From NCBI GenBank assembly GCA_027563935.2, contig JANVAS020000203.1:3844001-3908000 (forward strand): a stretch of DNA of 64,000 bases, given 5' to 3'. The DNA is from Costus lasius (taxonomy: Eukaryota; Streptophyta; Magnoliopsida; Zingiberales; Costaceae). Numbering within the stretch: the stretch's first letter is position 1; the number at the start of each line of letters is the position of its first letter. Below the pieces are notes generated by a model that ran no database searches, was not told where the DNA came from, and saw nothing but the letters and a program-made list of their open reading frames with translations. This document shows, in pieces, positions 1-12,164 of this stretch. Made by a program: the position numbers and the translations under genes.

Positions 1-522
1 ATTTTTAGTATAACTTGGTTTGATTGTGTATTTTACATAGATTATATATTGGTGCATTAGTATTTAAAACCTTACCTAAGATGTCAAAAATATGAAGATT
101 GACATACTAGATTGTGTATTAGTTAAGTTTTAAAATATCAGTCCATAATGGTGCACCAATATTTCCTTAGGAAGTATACGGTAATTATCAACACATGGTA
201 TTGGTTGGTATAGCCTATACTAGGTGCTTTAGATGCACGTGGTTCCAAGTTAATAGTATATAATATATATGCATATATATGACTTATTGATCCTATTCTG
301 TATGCTGATGTAACTTCACATGGGACGTACTAGGATTATTGCATAATATGGACTAGTAATTGAAATGTTAGTATTAGTGCATATGTAATTGGCTCATATT
401 GGTATTTTAATTTTGGGCTTGACTAATTCTATCATCTTACTTTTCTCTTAGTTTGTTGTTAGAGTAAGGAACTAAACATATATAACAATAATAAAAATAG
501 AAAGGTCTTCTAGTATGAGAAA
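1..522. other. AT-rich intergenic DNA, no gene seen
   Basis: I see no convincing reading frame, RNA gene or transposon terminus in this AT-rich stretch before the first hAT-like element. Confidence 0.5.
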
Positions 523-530
523 GGATTGAC

Positions 531-767
531 CAAGGTTTTAAAATCCGGTCCGGCAAACCATGGGAGAACCGGGCAGCATCAGGCGGGAGGCTACCACTGG
601 AGCTTCTGTTGCAAAGCTTCTGGTGCCAGTTTGAAGCTTCCGCCTGCTGCAGCTGTCGCTCCGCCCGCTGTCGCCTGGCCCCCATCCGTGCTCCGAAGCT
701 AGATCCGGTGTTGGTCCCTCCCTGGACCGGTAAAAACCGGCTATACCGGCCGGTTTCTGACACATTG
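531..767. mobile_element. hAT-like non-autonomous element, copy 1 (237 bp)
   Basis: The element is flanked by a perfect 8-bp direct repeat GGATTGAC (523-530 and 768-775). It starts CAAGGTTTTAAAATCCGG, and its right end read in reverse is CAATGTGTCAGAAACCGG, an imperfect terminal inverted repeat. An 8-bp target duplication with ends beginning CA is typical of the hAT superfamily. The interior is GC-rich and holds two AAGCTT sites and several CCGG blocks. It is far too short for a transposase, so it would depend on one made elsewhere. Related copies are at 31787, 34809 and, older, 34358. Confidence 0.85.
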
Positions 768-775
768 GGATTGAC

Positions 776-1571
776 CCTTTGTTGAAGATATAACCCAAGG
801 AAATATTATTGCATAAGCCGTTGTCTATTTTTATGTTATGCAGCCCTATTTTGTCAAGGGGTACATGGACAAGTAGTTTGGTTGATAATATCTTAAGTTT
901 GACAAAAAAAAATGACATAACATGCTCCTTCGCACTATGGGACAAGGTAATTAAAGCTAATTTTATAAATAACAGGGCTTAGACACTAAATATTAGAATA
1001 TAATTTCAAAAGGCAGGGTATATGAAATTACTAGAAAATGAAACATGATGTTTTCTTAAATGAAAAACATCACAAATAAAATTAGAAATAAACACAAGGG
1101 ATACAACTATTTATATTGAAGTAGATGAATATGTAAGTCGATAGTGCCACTGAAATGCTAAGCTAGTGGTAACTTAGTGGGCAGATAATAATGATCAAAT
1201 AAGTAGATGCCACTAATCTCATGACCCCACCAATTGCCATCTTTATTTATAGATCTTGAAATATACAATAGGTGGTATAATTATTATGCACTGAAAAGAC
1301 TTGGTAAGAGAATAAACTAATAAAAGATTCATAGGAAAAGTAGGAACATAAAACACATCATGTAATTTAATACTATAAGGTATGACTATGAATCTTGCAT
1401 CATAAATTGATACTATAGAACCATTAGATATATTGACATACTACATTGATTGAGAAGTTTGAAATTTTGAACAAAATTCTACGATTACTTGTCATATGAA
1501 TAAAAACTTATCAACCTAGAATTCAAGGAGCAAAGGAAGAAGCTATACCTGGAGTCATAGTGGTGGCTACG
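776..1571. other. intergenic, no gene seen
   Basis: AT-rich sequence between the first hAT-like element and the left LTR of gypsy-A. No coding or RNA feature is supportable. Confidence 0.5.
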
Positions 1572-2532
1572 AGATGTGGACAAAATAATAGGAGGGGTGG
1601 TCCTTATTCTCGACTCTAGGTTTTAGGTGACAATGCAACGATAAAATTATGAGAGGGTCTTTAGATGAGATAAGTGAAATATGTACCAAGGGAACACTCA
1701 CAAGAAAACAATGAGGAAGTCACGTCGAGATGCGTATTTAAACAACACCGGATAAACAATGAATCAACGACATTCAATCTATCGAAATTACTTGTACTAA
1801 CCTCAACCAAGCCAATATTTTAGTCGTAGCGCGAACCTTAGGAGATTACATGGTTCAACGAAAAGCTCTGCCTTAGCCTTAAACATAAGAGAACAAAAAA
1901 AACCTTCCTACGTTCTAGTGTCCTAACAAATAAGGGGTCACGTCGGAAAGAAAGAAATGTGAAATAAAGATACAATTAAAAAAAAAATAGAGTTTCCTAA
2001 TGCACTGAAGCGCGATTTAATTTCTTTAAGCCGAGAAACATGAGAAGTTGCAAGATCTAGACCTTTAGAGGTTATCCACGTCTCCAAGATACAAGACTGT
2101 CACAACTCTCCAAGGTGAGTTTCTTATCTAAGCAAGCTGAATTCCACTCTCCCCAAGTCATCCTTTTATGGCTAAGAGGTTGAGGTTCACAACATACATG
2201 ATAGGGTAGTTAGAATTCTAACTATCTTAACAACTCAAAAGTTGACATGTAAAACAAGGAATACAATTCTAACAATTAAAGTAGACTGCATAGACTTTGA
2301 TTGGGTTGGCACCTGGGCTGGCCCTTATTGGGCCAGATGGGCCATCTACACCATCTTCGAACACGCCACGACGAAGTAGTAGAATCGGCTGATGGTTGGC
2401 TGGTTCATTACAGTATGGGTAGACTCCTGCGTCGAATTTGATAGTTGATTGTTGTATTACATAATCAAGCACATGGGTTGAATGGGCTCGATATGGGCTA
2501 AAGGGAAGCTGATTATCCCCATGTACCATTCA
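1572..2532 (-). repeat. 3' LTR of gypsy-A
   Basis: It aligns along its length with 16010-16945, including the GGACA-AATAATAGGAGGGG start, a TATCGAAATTACTT block and the terminal CATGTACCATTCA. The terminal TG of the right copy is mutated here. The end CA lies at 2531-2532. Confidence 0.75.
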
Positions 2533-3539
2533 AGAGGCTGCTGCCCCATCTATAACTATCTTGTACGAGTGGCACTTACACTTAATGTAAGTGTAGAAGA
2601 TGCTTGTGTGATGCCAATCCTTCGACGGTGGGGTTTGAACAAGAGTGCACCTAATGATTGCTAAGGTAGGCTGGGCCATCTCATCTTTACTTGTGTAACA
2701 CTCGGGGTTGACATCGTGCTTCGACGGTGCATGATATAGGGTGGGGTGATGTCAGTCCTACTCGACATGCAATGTCTGCTTTGGAAAATCCTTAGCAAGA
2801 TGACCGGGTTATTGACAATAGTAACAAATAACTCTACTGGGAACATGGGCTTTCTCTTTTTCCTCTCAAGTAAGGTGAGGGGGTGGTCACTTGGGTGTGG
2901 CATGCCTAGGAGGGTTTTGGACCATAGGGGCGCAACGGGGCTTCGCGGGTTCTGAATGAATCGGAGGTGTTGGCAGGAGAATAACATGCATAGGTTGGTG
3001 CGTGTAAGCAAACTCTGCTCGACGCAATTGGGACTTAAGCTTCTGCTCAACCTCTAGAGCTAATTGAAAGACTTGGTCAATAGTTTCTAAGGTGTACACT
3101 GAAAGAGCACATCAGATTTCAGAATGGAAGTCATTTTTGAACCGTGATAAGGTGAAAGCAGGATCCTCCCTAAGGTTACATCTAATTGCCAACTTGTCGA
3201 ACCAAATCATGTAATCAGTGATTGAACCAGACCCTTAGGAAATGCTCTACTATACTGAACAAGAATATGTTGCCAATATGACAGCGGGATGTATTTCTCC
3301 TTAAGCCAGTATTTCATCACCTCCCAATGCATAATCGGAGAGAGATTTTGGGCTTCATTTTGCAGTTCTACATTGGTTCAATGCAATAGGTTGGGCCAAC
3401 TTAGATTAGGCATGTAAGCACTCAGCATATCGCTCCACTCAAAGTGGTGGTCAACAACCATAGTCTAATCTAGAAAAGCCCTAGGGTCAAGGTTGCCATC
3501 AAATGATAGTGGTGAGATTTTAATGAGATGGCAAACATC
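2533..3539 (-). pseudogene. gypsy-A gag remnant (C-terminal half with zinc knuckle)
   Basis: Minus-strand translation resembles the gag of gypsy-B at about 4490-5470, with many stops and frame shifts. A degraded CCHC knuckle is visible near 2790-2830: C-Y-Y-C, a stop, then P-G-H-L-A-K-D-F, with the last Cys replaced by Phe. The segment 3120-3330 matches the gypsy-B capsid region at 5095-5290. It stops at 3544, where gypsy-B inserted, and resumes at 15488. Confidence 0.75.
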
Positions 3540-3544
3540 GTCGT

Positions 3545-3740
3545 TGACGTAGCAGGTGTGGGAGGTCTTTAAATCCATACTCTAAGGGGACTAGACGATG
3601 ATGAGAAAAACGGAAGAGGGTCTTGAGACGAGGGAAGTGAAACGCGTGCGATCGGGAAAGCCACGAGAAAACCGATGAGAGCGGCGAGAAGACGTTCCTT
3701 GAGCAATACCCAAACATGCGGAGAGAACAATGGTTCGATC
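3545..3740 (-). repeat. 3' LTR fragment of gypsy-B
   Basis: It matches 5977-6008 plus 14014-14083 of the 5' LTR, including GAGAAGACGTTCCTTGAGCA. The match breaks at about 3740 (GGTTCGA then TCACGG), where the sequence runs directly into reverse transcriptase. About 1.4 kb of LTR and most of pol were therefore lost in one deletion. Confidence 0.8.
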
Positions 3741-4488
3741 ACGGGCTGAGGCTCTCACGGATGAAACCTTTGGCAAGAAGGTCATCCACCTGACGTTTGA
3801 GCTCCGTGTGCTTGGTGGGGTTGAGACGATGATGGGGCAGATTGGGCAAAGATGCCCCGGGGACGAGATCGATGACATGCTGTATGTCACGTGCCGGGGG
3901 TAGGCCAACGGGTAGATCGACAGGGGAAATGTCAGAGAACTCGTCTAGAAGGGCAGCGACCTCCATCGGCAAAGGGGCCGGAGGAGGTGGAGGAACGGGA
4001 GAGACTTCGCGGACGATGAGAGCATAGACCACCTTGGTCTCATAGGCCTCCTGGACAAGGGAGCTAGACCGGACCAAGGCGACGGCCTTGGGTGCAGGCG
4101 GGGCCGGAGGCAAGGGTGTAATGACACCCTTGGAAGTGGAGGCCCGCAACTCCTTGGGTGGAGCCGGGGTCAAACAGATCTTACGCCCCCCGTGGTGGAA
4201 GACATAAGTGTTGGAGCGGGTGTAGTGGATCATGTCACGGTCGTAGAGCCATGGGCGACCAAGGAGGACGTGGGCGACATCCATGGAGGCGACGTCGCAC
4301 CACACCTTCTCCGAGTAATCGCCAAAGTAAATGGGGACCTGACATCGGTGGGTGATGGGGAGGCTAAACGTTTCGACCCAAGCGATCGAATACGGCCTAG
4401 GGTGCGGCTCGAGTGTGAGGCCGAAGCGGGTGACCGCCGTCTGTGAGACTACGTTGAGGCTGCTGCCTCGTCGAGCACAATTTTGCAT
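3739..4488 (-). pseudogene. gypsy-B pol fragment: protease and start of reverse transcriptase
   Basis: The open frame is 249 codons. The first ~75 residues fit a retroviral-type aspartic protease C-terminal half (VAHVLLGRPWLYDRD). A proline-rich linker follows, then the conserved start of a gypsy reverse transcriptase (DIQHVIDLVPGASLPNLPHH near residues 200-220, and LLAKGFIRES). The frame ends at the deletion joint with the LTR, before any catalytic Asp of reverse transcriptase. It was probably read as part of a gag-pol polyprotein. The catalytic Asp of the protease is not identified in this frame. Confidence 0.8.
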
Positions 4489-5814
4489 GAGTGCCCATTA
4501 CACTTGATGTAAGTGTAAAAGATACTCATACGCTTCCAATCCTCGGATGGAGGAGGGGTGTGGACAAGGGTGCACCAGACTACCAAGGCAGGGTATGGAC
4601 TCGACTCCTCATCGGAGTAGCACTGGGGACCAACCTCTTGGGTCTAGGAAGGCGCAAGAGGGGCAGCGGACTGTGGGTATGGGTCGTGCGGAGCGGACTG
4701 GGGGTATGGGTCATGCGGAGCGGTCGCTATGTGTAGGGAGCGATGCGGACAATCCCGGTTGAAGTGACCGGTTTGACCGCAATAGCGGCAAGGGCTGGGT
4801 GGAACGGCGGAGACGGGCGCCTTGCCCTTCTCCTCCCAAGACAAGTGAGGGGGTGGTGCGTCGCGGGGAGCATCACGCGGAGGTCGACGGGGCCCGTGTG
4901 GTTTAGACGAGACGTTGTCTCGACGCGAGGAGGCGGGGTAGGCGCCGGAGGCATGTAGATGGGGCGACGCAGGGGTCCCGACTCGCTCGCGCGAAACGCT
5001 GTCTCGATATTGCGAGCATGGTGAAGGGTCAAGATGACCGAGTCAAGGCCGTGAGAGGGAAGCATGCGACGGATTTCGTCGCGAAGTCCACGCTTGAAGC
5101 GGGACAAGGTGAAGGCGGGATCTTCCTTAAGGTTACACCGAATACCGAGCTCGTCGAAGCGAGTATGGTACTCGGCAACGGAGTCGGAGCCTTGGGTGAT
5201 GGCACAATAGGTATCTAGGAGCTGCTGTCTATAAGTAGGGGACACATACTTCTCCTTCAGTCTGTAACACATCTCCTCCCACCGAGTGATGGGGGGAAGA
5301 CGTTGATCAACTAGTTGTCACTCTATGTTAGTCCAATACAACCGAGCGGGGCCGGTGAGTAAAAGACGCACGTAGCTGACCTTAAGGTGATCGGACATGG
5401 CACTCCACTCGAAATAGTTATCTACAGCAGCCGCCCAATCAAGGAAGGCGCGGGGGTCAAAACTACCATTAAATATAGGCGGGTCAATGCGCGTGAGCCG
5501 GCGGACTTCGTCGTCCTCGCGGCTGCGCGGGAGTGGACGACGTGGGGGAGGAGCCTCCTTAGCCCACGCGGACTCGTCAGCGAAGGGGTCGAACTGGGGG
5601 GACCTCGATGGCCTGCAGGGCCCAACAGGGGTGGAGCACTGAACGAGGGCTGACCCTCAGCGGGTTTAGACTGGAGTTCCGCCACTTGGTCCGTGAGATG
5701 TTGGACCGACGACATTAGACGCTGAAACATGGTCTCCCTCGCTTCCAAGCGTGTGGACAACGAATCAACCGACTCCATCCTAGGGAGAGGACTCTCTTCA
5801 GTCGTAACGGGCAC
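4489..5814 (-). pseudogene. gypsy-B gag (capsid and zinc knuckle), frameshifted
   Basis: At least three minus-strand frames are needed. 5422-5814 holds the N-terminal part with a coiled-coil-like stretch (RLEARETMFQRLMSSVQHL). 4727-5272 holds the capsid domain (Retrotrans_gag type, AEYHTRFDELGIRCNLKEDP). 4644-4844 holds a CCHC knuckle, CRYCGQTGHFNRDC. The frames do not join, so the gene is broken. The product would package element RNA. Confidence 0.82.
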
Positions 5815-5961
5815 TTGGGAAGAGGGGTTCTGATATGAGGTGCCTGATCAAGTAGTCATGATGAGGATGATGCGTATGTATGTGGAAAACAAAGCCGGAG
5901 AAACCGAATGGGATGCAATGAAGAGATCGGCGGAGCTAGACCAGAGTTAGCTCCAATTTGC

Positions 5962-5972
5962 CTCTGATACCA
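5962..5972 (-). promoter_or_regulatory. primer binding site of gypsy-B
   Basis: On the minus strand this reads TGGTATCAGAG, the usual complement of the initiator-tRNA-Met 3' end. It lies four bases inside the 5' LTR, which ends at 5977. Confidence 0.8.
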
Positions 5973-5976
5973 AAAT

Positions 5977-6008
5977 TGACGCAGCGGGTGTGGGAGGTCC
6001 TTAAATCC
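5977..6008 (-). repeat. 5' LTR of gypsy-B, left piece
   Basis: The first 32 bases (TGACGCAGCGGGTGTGGGAG...) match 3545-3576. The Athila-type element begins at 6009. Confidence 0.8.
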
Positions 6009-8013
6009 TGTTGTGTCCGCAAGTGCACGGATACTTGAAGTAATAAAATAGATATCGAACCACAGAGACCTTATTGTCAAGTACTGAATAATCGATTTCT
6101 CGCTAGCTAGGCAATCGAAAAATAGTGAATCAAACTATCGAAAAGAACACGGAGAAAATATCATAGAGGAAATCGGGACTAGGGGTTTATCTACTTTAAT
6201 TTCTAATGACTAGATTAAGATAAGTATTTGTTAATCTAATTCTATTATGGTAAAGGTAAAATTTACTTTATAAATAAATTGTCTCGCTCTCGCGCAGACA
6301 ATCATACAAAGAACCGATCCCCACTCTCGCGCAAGATCTATTCAATGCTGAAAATAAGTAAATCATCAGCTAAGAACTCAATGATCACTCTCGTGCATCC
6401 GAATTCTAGGTTGATCACCTCAAGTGGAAACTCAAAGATCACTCTCGTGCATCCGAGTCTCAACACTAGTTTTACTCAAGGGTTTCCAACGACTCGATAC
6501 TCAATCTTTTGTAATATCAAATCAAGTCTACACATTAACTCAATCCAAAGTATCAGAAATTCAAGAAGACATTATAGTTCTCTAAAAATCAGAATTCGAA
6601 GAACAACCTAATCTCTTACGGTAGTTCCAAACTCAATAATTCCTAGGGTTCCGAATTTCAAACAATCAACCTCTCGGTCTATTTTGCAAAATTCTAAATC
6701 ATGCTGATATTTAAGACACAAAGGAGAATTAAAGAACAATCAATCACAAGAGTAAAATTATCATAATAAAATCAGTTTGACAAAATTAGGATTTTTTAAC
6801 CATTAAGAAACAAAGATATTACACCCCCATGTCCCATAAAAAGATTAAGCTACCATGATGAAAGGATTACAATAAAACATGTTCTCAGAGTGATAAGGAA
6901 TCGAAAAGAGGGAAGAAAGATTACAAAACAGGGCTGTAATGAAATTACAGCCCGTAATTTGCTTTGAAAAGTGCTGTCACCACTGTTTTGTGTCGATTTC
7001 TCCTTCGATTCAACTCCGAATGCTCTGGAACTTGAGGTGCGTGTTCTCCTTCACCAGAGGAAGCTCTCTATCAAAAATCATGGCCGGAGGTGGTCTGTAG
7101 GTGGAGAACCGACGAACCCTAGCAATTCCGGCTCTCCCTCAATTTCTTCGTGAATTCGTGATAAAATTCGTTTCTTTCACTTTATATGTTTTCTCCTCTT
7201 AAAGACGAGTCCACCGCCTCTTTCGGATCTCAATTTGGAGGTCTGGATCAAAAGATATGGTCTTTGCAAGAATCGGGCGGAAAAATCGGAATTCTGAGTT
7301 CCAAAATACGGCACCGTGAAGATCCATACAGTGGTGCCGTATTTTATTCTGTGAGTTCCGGGCACAAAATACGGTGCCGTGAGAGTTTTTCTTAAAAATA
7401 CGGTAGTGCCGTATTTTTTTCTGTGAAATCCGGGCAGAAAACACGGCACCGTGTATTTTCCCACGGCAGTGCCGTATTTGTGCCAAAACCTCTCTGGTCA
7501 AAATCAATGAAAAATACGGTACCGTGATAAAATCGGTGTGAAATACGGTAGTGTCGTATTTCTGCTGAAACTTTCTGTTCTGGATCGCCAAACATTACGG
7601 TACCGTGTACTTCTACACGCAGTGCCGTATTCTTGCTTAGGTCGTCTGGTGAAATCAGCACAAAATACGGTACCGTGAAAGTTCTGGGGCAAAATATGGC
7701 ACTGGTTGAAAGCGGTGAAATACGGTACCATGTAGAGTTACACGGCAGGGCCGTATTTTTGCTAGGAGCATCCTTTTGACTTGAAATTTGATGGGGAGAC
7801 TCCTCTTCATGGTTAGAACTCATTCATGCATTTGCATTGCTTGAAAACCGGTGAAAAATATGCCTTTTTGCTTGAAATTGATTAAAACCAAAGATGGTGA
7901 AGATTCCGTAGCTTTTGGTAAAAAAGGGTATAAAAGCAAAGTAAAAGAGTAAGACTATGGCTCAAAAGACTACCAAATAAGTATCAAAAACACTATGAAA
8001 TTTGGAGTCATCA
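6009..8013 (-). repeat. 3' LTR of the Athila-type element (complete, about 2.0 kb)
   Basis: It begins TGTTGTGTCC and ends GGAGTCATCA, giving TG...CA ends. It matches the right copy up to 7854. Beyond 8013 the sequence AAACACATAAGGCTCAAAC and the CTTGTCCTCAAG block belong to the interior, as is common next to the polypurine tract of such elements. No purine tract as clean as in the Copia element is visible. Confidence 0.75.
7298..7760. repeat. array of palindromic TACGGYACCGTG / GTGCCGTATTT units in the LTR
   Basis: About half a dozen imperfect units recur at roughly 60-90-bp spacing. Each pairs an ATACGGTACCGTG-type box with a GTGCCGTATTT box in the opposite sense, so each can fold. The right LTR carries the same array at 13456-13932. 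One unit is half lost here near 7690. Confidence 0.8.
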
Positions 8014-9426
8014 AACACATAAGGCTCAAACTTTGCTTGTCCTCAAGTAAATAAAGAAATCAATACTGAGTATTGGAACATAAATTTTCATATGACGAAT
8101 AAATTTCTAGAATATAATCATCCATAGAGAATTTTATCAATTTCACACAAAATTTTCAAGTAAATACATCGTCTTCTGAAATTAATCTTTAAGATTCAAT
8201 AATTCAATTAAATAAAAGTTCGCAACATGCATGGTAATAGAATTTCTACTTTATGAATTAATCTTGTTTTTGAGATTTTCATCCAATTTGTTTTTGTTTA
8301 CAGGAATAGGATCTCCAAATTTTTTTTTTTCACTCATTTTTTTTTATTTGTCCTTGACATTCTCTAAATCGATTACCACCCTTTTTCCAATGACGAATTT
8401 AGAGTATGTTGGTCACATAACCACACATAATAGAACTCATATCTCATAGGTAGAAAGAATTTTCTTGAGACAGAGAAGTCAATGTCAAAGGAGCTCTCTC
8501 TTGGCATGCATCTACATGGATACACACATTTGCAATGAACTTCAACTCTTGTCTTAGGTACTATTGTGAACACAATGCCAAGAAGAGGAGTTATTCTTTT
8601 TCTTTTTGTGGACTTCAACCCATGTCTTTAGGCTCCACTGTTAATTTTATACAGTGCCAAGTAGGGGAGGCATCCTTTCTCATGGATTTGGATCTCTTTT
8701 TCCCAACAAATAACATAAAAGATTATAAAGATTAACTAGATTAATCACTTGATATCAACTCAATGACATGCACAAGTATACTAATTTTATTCAAAAGAAT
8801 TATTTCACTTCAAGATTGCATTCACTAAACAAAGCATTTACCTAGAATTTCATGCATTAATTAATGAAAAATTTCCAACAAATAGATTATGTCAGAGAAA
8901 TAAATTCAACATATAAAATCTATTTCTAATTTCTAGAAATTGTTATGCATGATAATTCATTAAAAATTTTGGCATGGTGTTTGTAGTATTTTCAGAAAAA
9001 TCCTTCTACACATCATCATATATTGTGTCAACACAACCAAAACGAAATATCTATCAATAAAATCAAAAGGCGAGGATCCGTGACATGTGAGTACAAGAAG
9101 TTTGAAGTATTCATCTTCCATTTGAACACATGGATTATTAGAAAAATATAAAAGATGGAATGCGGATGAGTAGGAAGGAAAATACTCACATAGCTCTACT
9201 AGTTCGTGTCAGATCCAATTATCTTCTGTGTCTCGGGTTCGAATCACCAGAGCCTTAAATTTTTTTTTTTCCTTCCACCTACAATAGGAAAAGAAAAATT
9301 TGTTCTAAAAAGGAACAAAACAAAAATAAAGTAAAAGAAAACAAGCTAAAGCAAAGTGCTTGGGTTGCCTCCCAAGAAGCGCTAATTTAATGGTCATTAG
9401 CTTGACCGTTCAACATTCAGATTTGA
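8014..9426 (-). other. 3' non-coding interior of the Athila-type element
   Basis: No open frame is supported here. It contains a poly-T run, and on the plus strand a tRNA-like B box GGTTCGAATC (9236-9245) followed by a T10 run. The TTGGGAGGCAACCCAAGC block (minus strand, near 9357) is often seen downstream of gag in such elements; that last point is from general knowledge. Confidence 0.55.
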
Positions 9427-10554
9427 TCATGATTGTATCTTTGGTAGCCATCCTGATTTCTCTGTGTCTTGTTCAGGGCTCTTAAGAACATAAGACTCAA
9501 ACTTAAAATAGTAACCAAATTTATTTATGTGCCTTTTTACTTCTTTAAGCAATTTTGGTATTCCTTTCCCCCTTTGTCTCCTCTTCTTCTTCTTTGCTGT
9601 CCTTTCCTGAAAGTCTTGATTAGTACACTCAGAAAATGTATCAAATTCAGAAGGTTTTTCAAATAAAATATGCATGTCACAAACAACCTCCTCATCAATT
9701 GTTTCTATGCTACAACATGTCCCTGAGTGTGATGCCCTTTTTAAAGAATTAGTTAAGTGAAATTCAATTAAATCACCACAAATATCAAATGTTAATTTTC
9801 CTTTTTTCACATCAATGAGAGCTCCAGCTGTAGCCAAAAAAGGTATACCAAGTATAATAGGGTTTTTTAAATTTTCCTCTATATCAAGAACTATAAAATC
9901 AACAGATATGAAAAACTTACCAATTTGAACAGGAACATTTTCTAAAATACCAACTGGATACTTTACTGTTGAATCAGCAAGTTGCAAAGACATTGAGGTT
10001 GGTTTGAGCTCTCCAATGTTCAGTTTCCTGCATATAGACAAAGGTATTAGACTAACACTAGCACCGAGATCACATAAGGCTCGGTCGAAAATAACACTCC
10101 CAATAGAACAGGGGACAGAAAAGCTACCTGGATCTTTTAATTTGGGTAGTAGCTTGTTTTGAATCATGACACTACATTCTTCAGTTAAAGCAACAGTGCC
10201 ATAATCTTCTATTTTTCTCTTGTTAGATAAAATTTCTTTTAAAAATTTTGCATATGTAGGCATTTGAGAAATAACATCAATAAGAGGAATATTAATATAC
10301 AACTTCTTCAAAACTTCTAAAAATTTCCTAAACTGTCTATCTAACTTGCACAATCCTTTGGGGAAAAGGAATAGGTGGTTTATATGGTGAATGATAATTA
10401 GATTTAGAATTATCATCTTTACATGGCAAATCACCTTTTGGTTCATCATCCTTGTGGGGTGACAAACTATCATGGGACTGCTCATGCTCAGTAGATTTTT
10501 CAAAATCACAATCCTTATCATGATCAAGGCTAGGTTCTTTTCTATTGTTCTCAA
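9427..10554 (-). pseudogene. Athila-type protease domain
   Basis: The 375-codon open frame starts with about 70 residues of out-of-frame gag linker and then reads as protease. It carries the catalytic motif LCDLGASVSLIP, with DLG in place of DTG/DSG as is usual for Athila. Downstream is the flap and C-terminal part NPIILGIPFLATAGALIDV. It would cleave the Gag precursor. It overlaps the preceding gag frame by about 200 bases in another frame, so translation would need a frameshift or the copy is mutated. A basic tail (KKKKRRQRGK) precedes the stop. No reverse transcriptase follows. Confidence 0.8.
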
Positions 10555-11912
10555 CTTCCCCCTTTGGTTCCTCTAGTTGTTTTCCACTTCTAGTCATTAT
10601 GGCATTACAATACACCCTAGGGTTAGGTTCGGGCTTAGAGGGTAGTTTCCCAGGGGGTCTGTAAGAGGTGCTAGCATGTTGTGCAATTTGTAACTCTAAA
10701 ATTTTATTATGGGCAATAATACCATCTATCATAGAATCCATTTGATTCATCCTCTCATTCATACTAGAGTCGATCCGTTTCAGTCTCTCATTCATCTCAT
10801 CACTCTGTTTTTTTTGGAAACCCATAAATTCAGTAAGCATCTCTTCTAAACTAGATTTTTGGGTTTGACTCTGGTTTGACTGTCTTTATTGGAACCCCTA
10901 TTTTCGTTCTGCTCATTATCATGATTATTGCTTTTCCATGAAAGGTTAGGGTGGTTCCTCCATCCAGGATTATAGGTATTAGAGTAGGGGGTCATAAGAT
11001 CTACTTTGGTTGTAACTCCCTAAAGAATTTACTTGTTCCTCACCCCTATCAACAATTATTTTGCAATCCTCAGAAACATGACCGTGATTACCACAAATCT
11101 CACAAGTGACAGAAGAAGAAATAGCATGAGTTTGCATTTTAAAAGTATCAAAACGATTGCACAAAGATTCAACTTTTTCAGCTAGGGTGCGAAAATCGTT
11201 ACCATTATCCTTACCATGAGGAGGTCGATATATCACTCCTCTTTCTCTTGAATTCTATTCTTGGTTAAGAGTCATCTCTTTAATCATCTGGTAAGCCTCA
11301 TCCAATGTCTTGTTCATGAAGGCTCCTCCTGCGGCAGCGTCAACAGTGAGGTGTGTTTGATTAAGCAAAGCATAATAAAATGTTTCAATTAAAACCCATT
11401 GTTCCAAGCTATGGTGAGGGCACTTCCTCTGCAATTCATTGTATCGCTCCCATGCTTCACTGAGAGATTCTCCTTCCTTCTGAGCAAATCCTGTGATCTG
11501 GTTTCTTAATTGAATTGTCTTACTGGGAGGGAAGTATTTCATGAGAAAAGCATTGGACAGCAGCTCTCAAGTTGTGAACATTCCAGAAGGTTGAGAGTGC
11601 AGCCAATCACGTGCTCGGTTCCTGAGAGTAAAAGGAAATAAACGTAATTTTAGCGCATCATCAGAAACTCCATTAATCTTGATGGTATCACACAGTTCAT
11701 GGAAAAGAGATAGATGAATATTAGGATCCTCCAAACTGATTTTGTTGAAGCATTGATATGAATGCCGGTTTGATCTCGAAATTGTTCGCATCAATGGCTG
11801 GTCTGGTGATACTAGAGTGAAATCCCTGTGCATTTGGAGCAGCATAGTCGCGCAAAGATCTTCTCTCAGCCATCTCCACTACTTCTATAACTTGTGTCTC
11901 CTCAAATCTCAA
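10337..11912 (-). pseudogene. Athila-type gag, broken into several frames
   Basis: 11567-11912 and 11255-11542 hold the capsid domain (LRLFPFTLRNRARDWLHSQP, then EGESLSEAWERYNELQRKCP and TVDAAAGGAFMNKT). 10979-11236 holds a zinc knuckle, CEICGNHGHVSEDC. 10337-10840 holds a coiled-coil-like linker with repeated MNER. Stops and shifts separate the pieces. The order fits Gag of Athila-lineage Ty3/gypsy elements. Confidence 0.82.
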
Positions 11913-12140
11913 TCTCTTTCACAGTCTCAGAGTCTTGTTTATCTCAGGATCAAAAGGTACAAGTGGTCCTGACCTAAGATTTCTGCGCATGCAAAGTAGA
12001 TAGATCAAAAAGTTCAAAAGATGCAGAATAATAAAGAGAAAGTCAAAGTCGATCTAAATTTCGAAAACAGTAAACAAAAACAAAAACAAAAACCTAGTCT
12101 AAAAATACTTTCAATATCTTCAATATTGACAAAACCAAAG

Positions 12141-12158
12141 TCCCCGGCAACGGCGCCA
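12141..12158 (-). promoter_or_regulatory. primer binding site of the Athila-type element
   Basis: The minus strand reads TGGCGCCGTTGCCGGGGA. This sequence is common at Athila/Tat primer sites and probably pairs with tRNA-Asp. It lies six bases from the LTR edge at 12165. Confidence 0.85.
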
Positions 12159-12164
12159 AAAACT

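Noticed and set aside
1552..1571. GGAGT as a gypsy-A target duplication
   Set aside because: GGAGT follows the right LTR, but on the left it lies about 15 bases away from the LTR edge.
7177..7823. Overlapping minus-strand frames with repeated YGTTV/HGAVF peptides
   Set aside because: They are translations of the LTR palindrome array, present in several frames at once.
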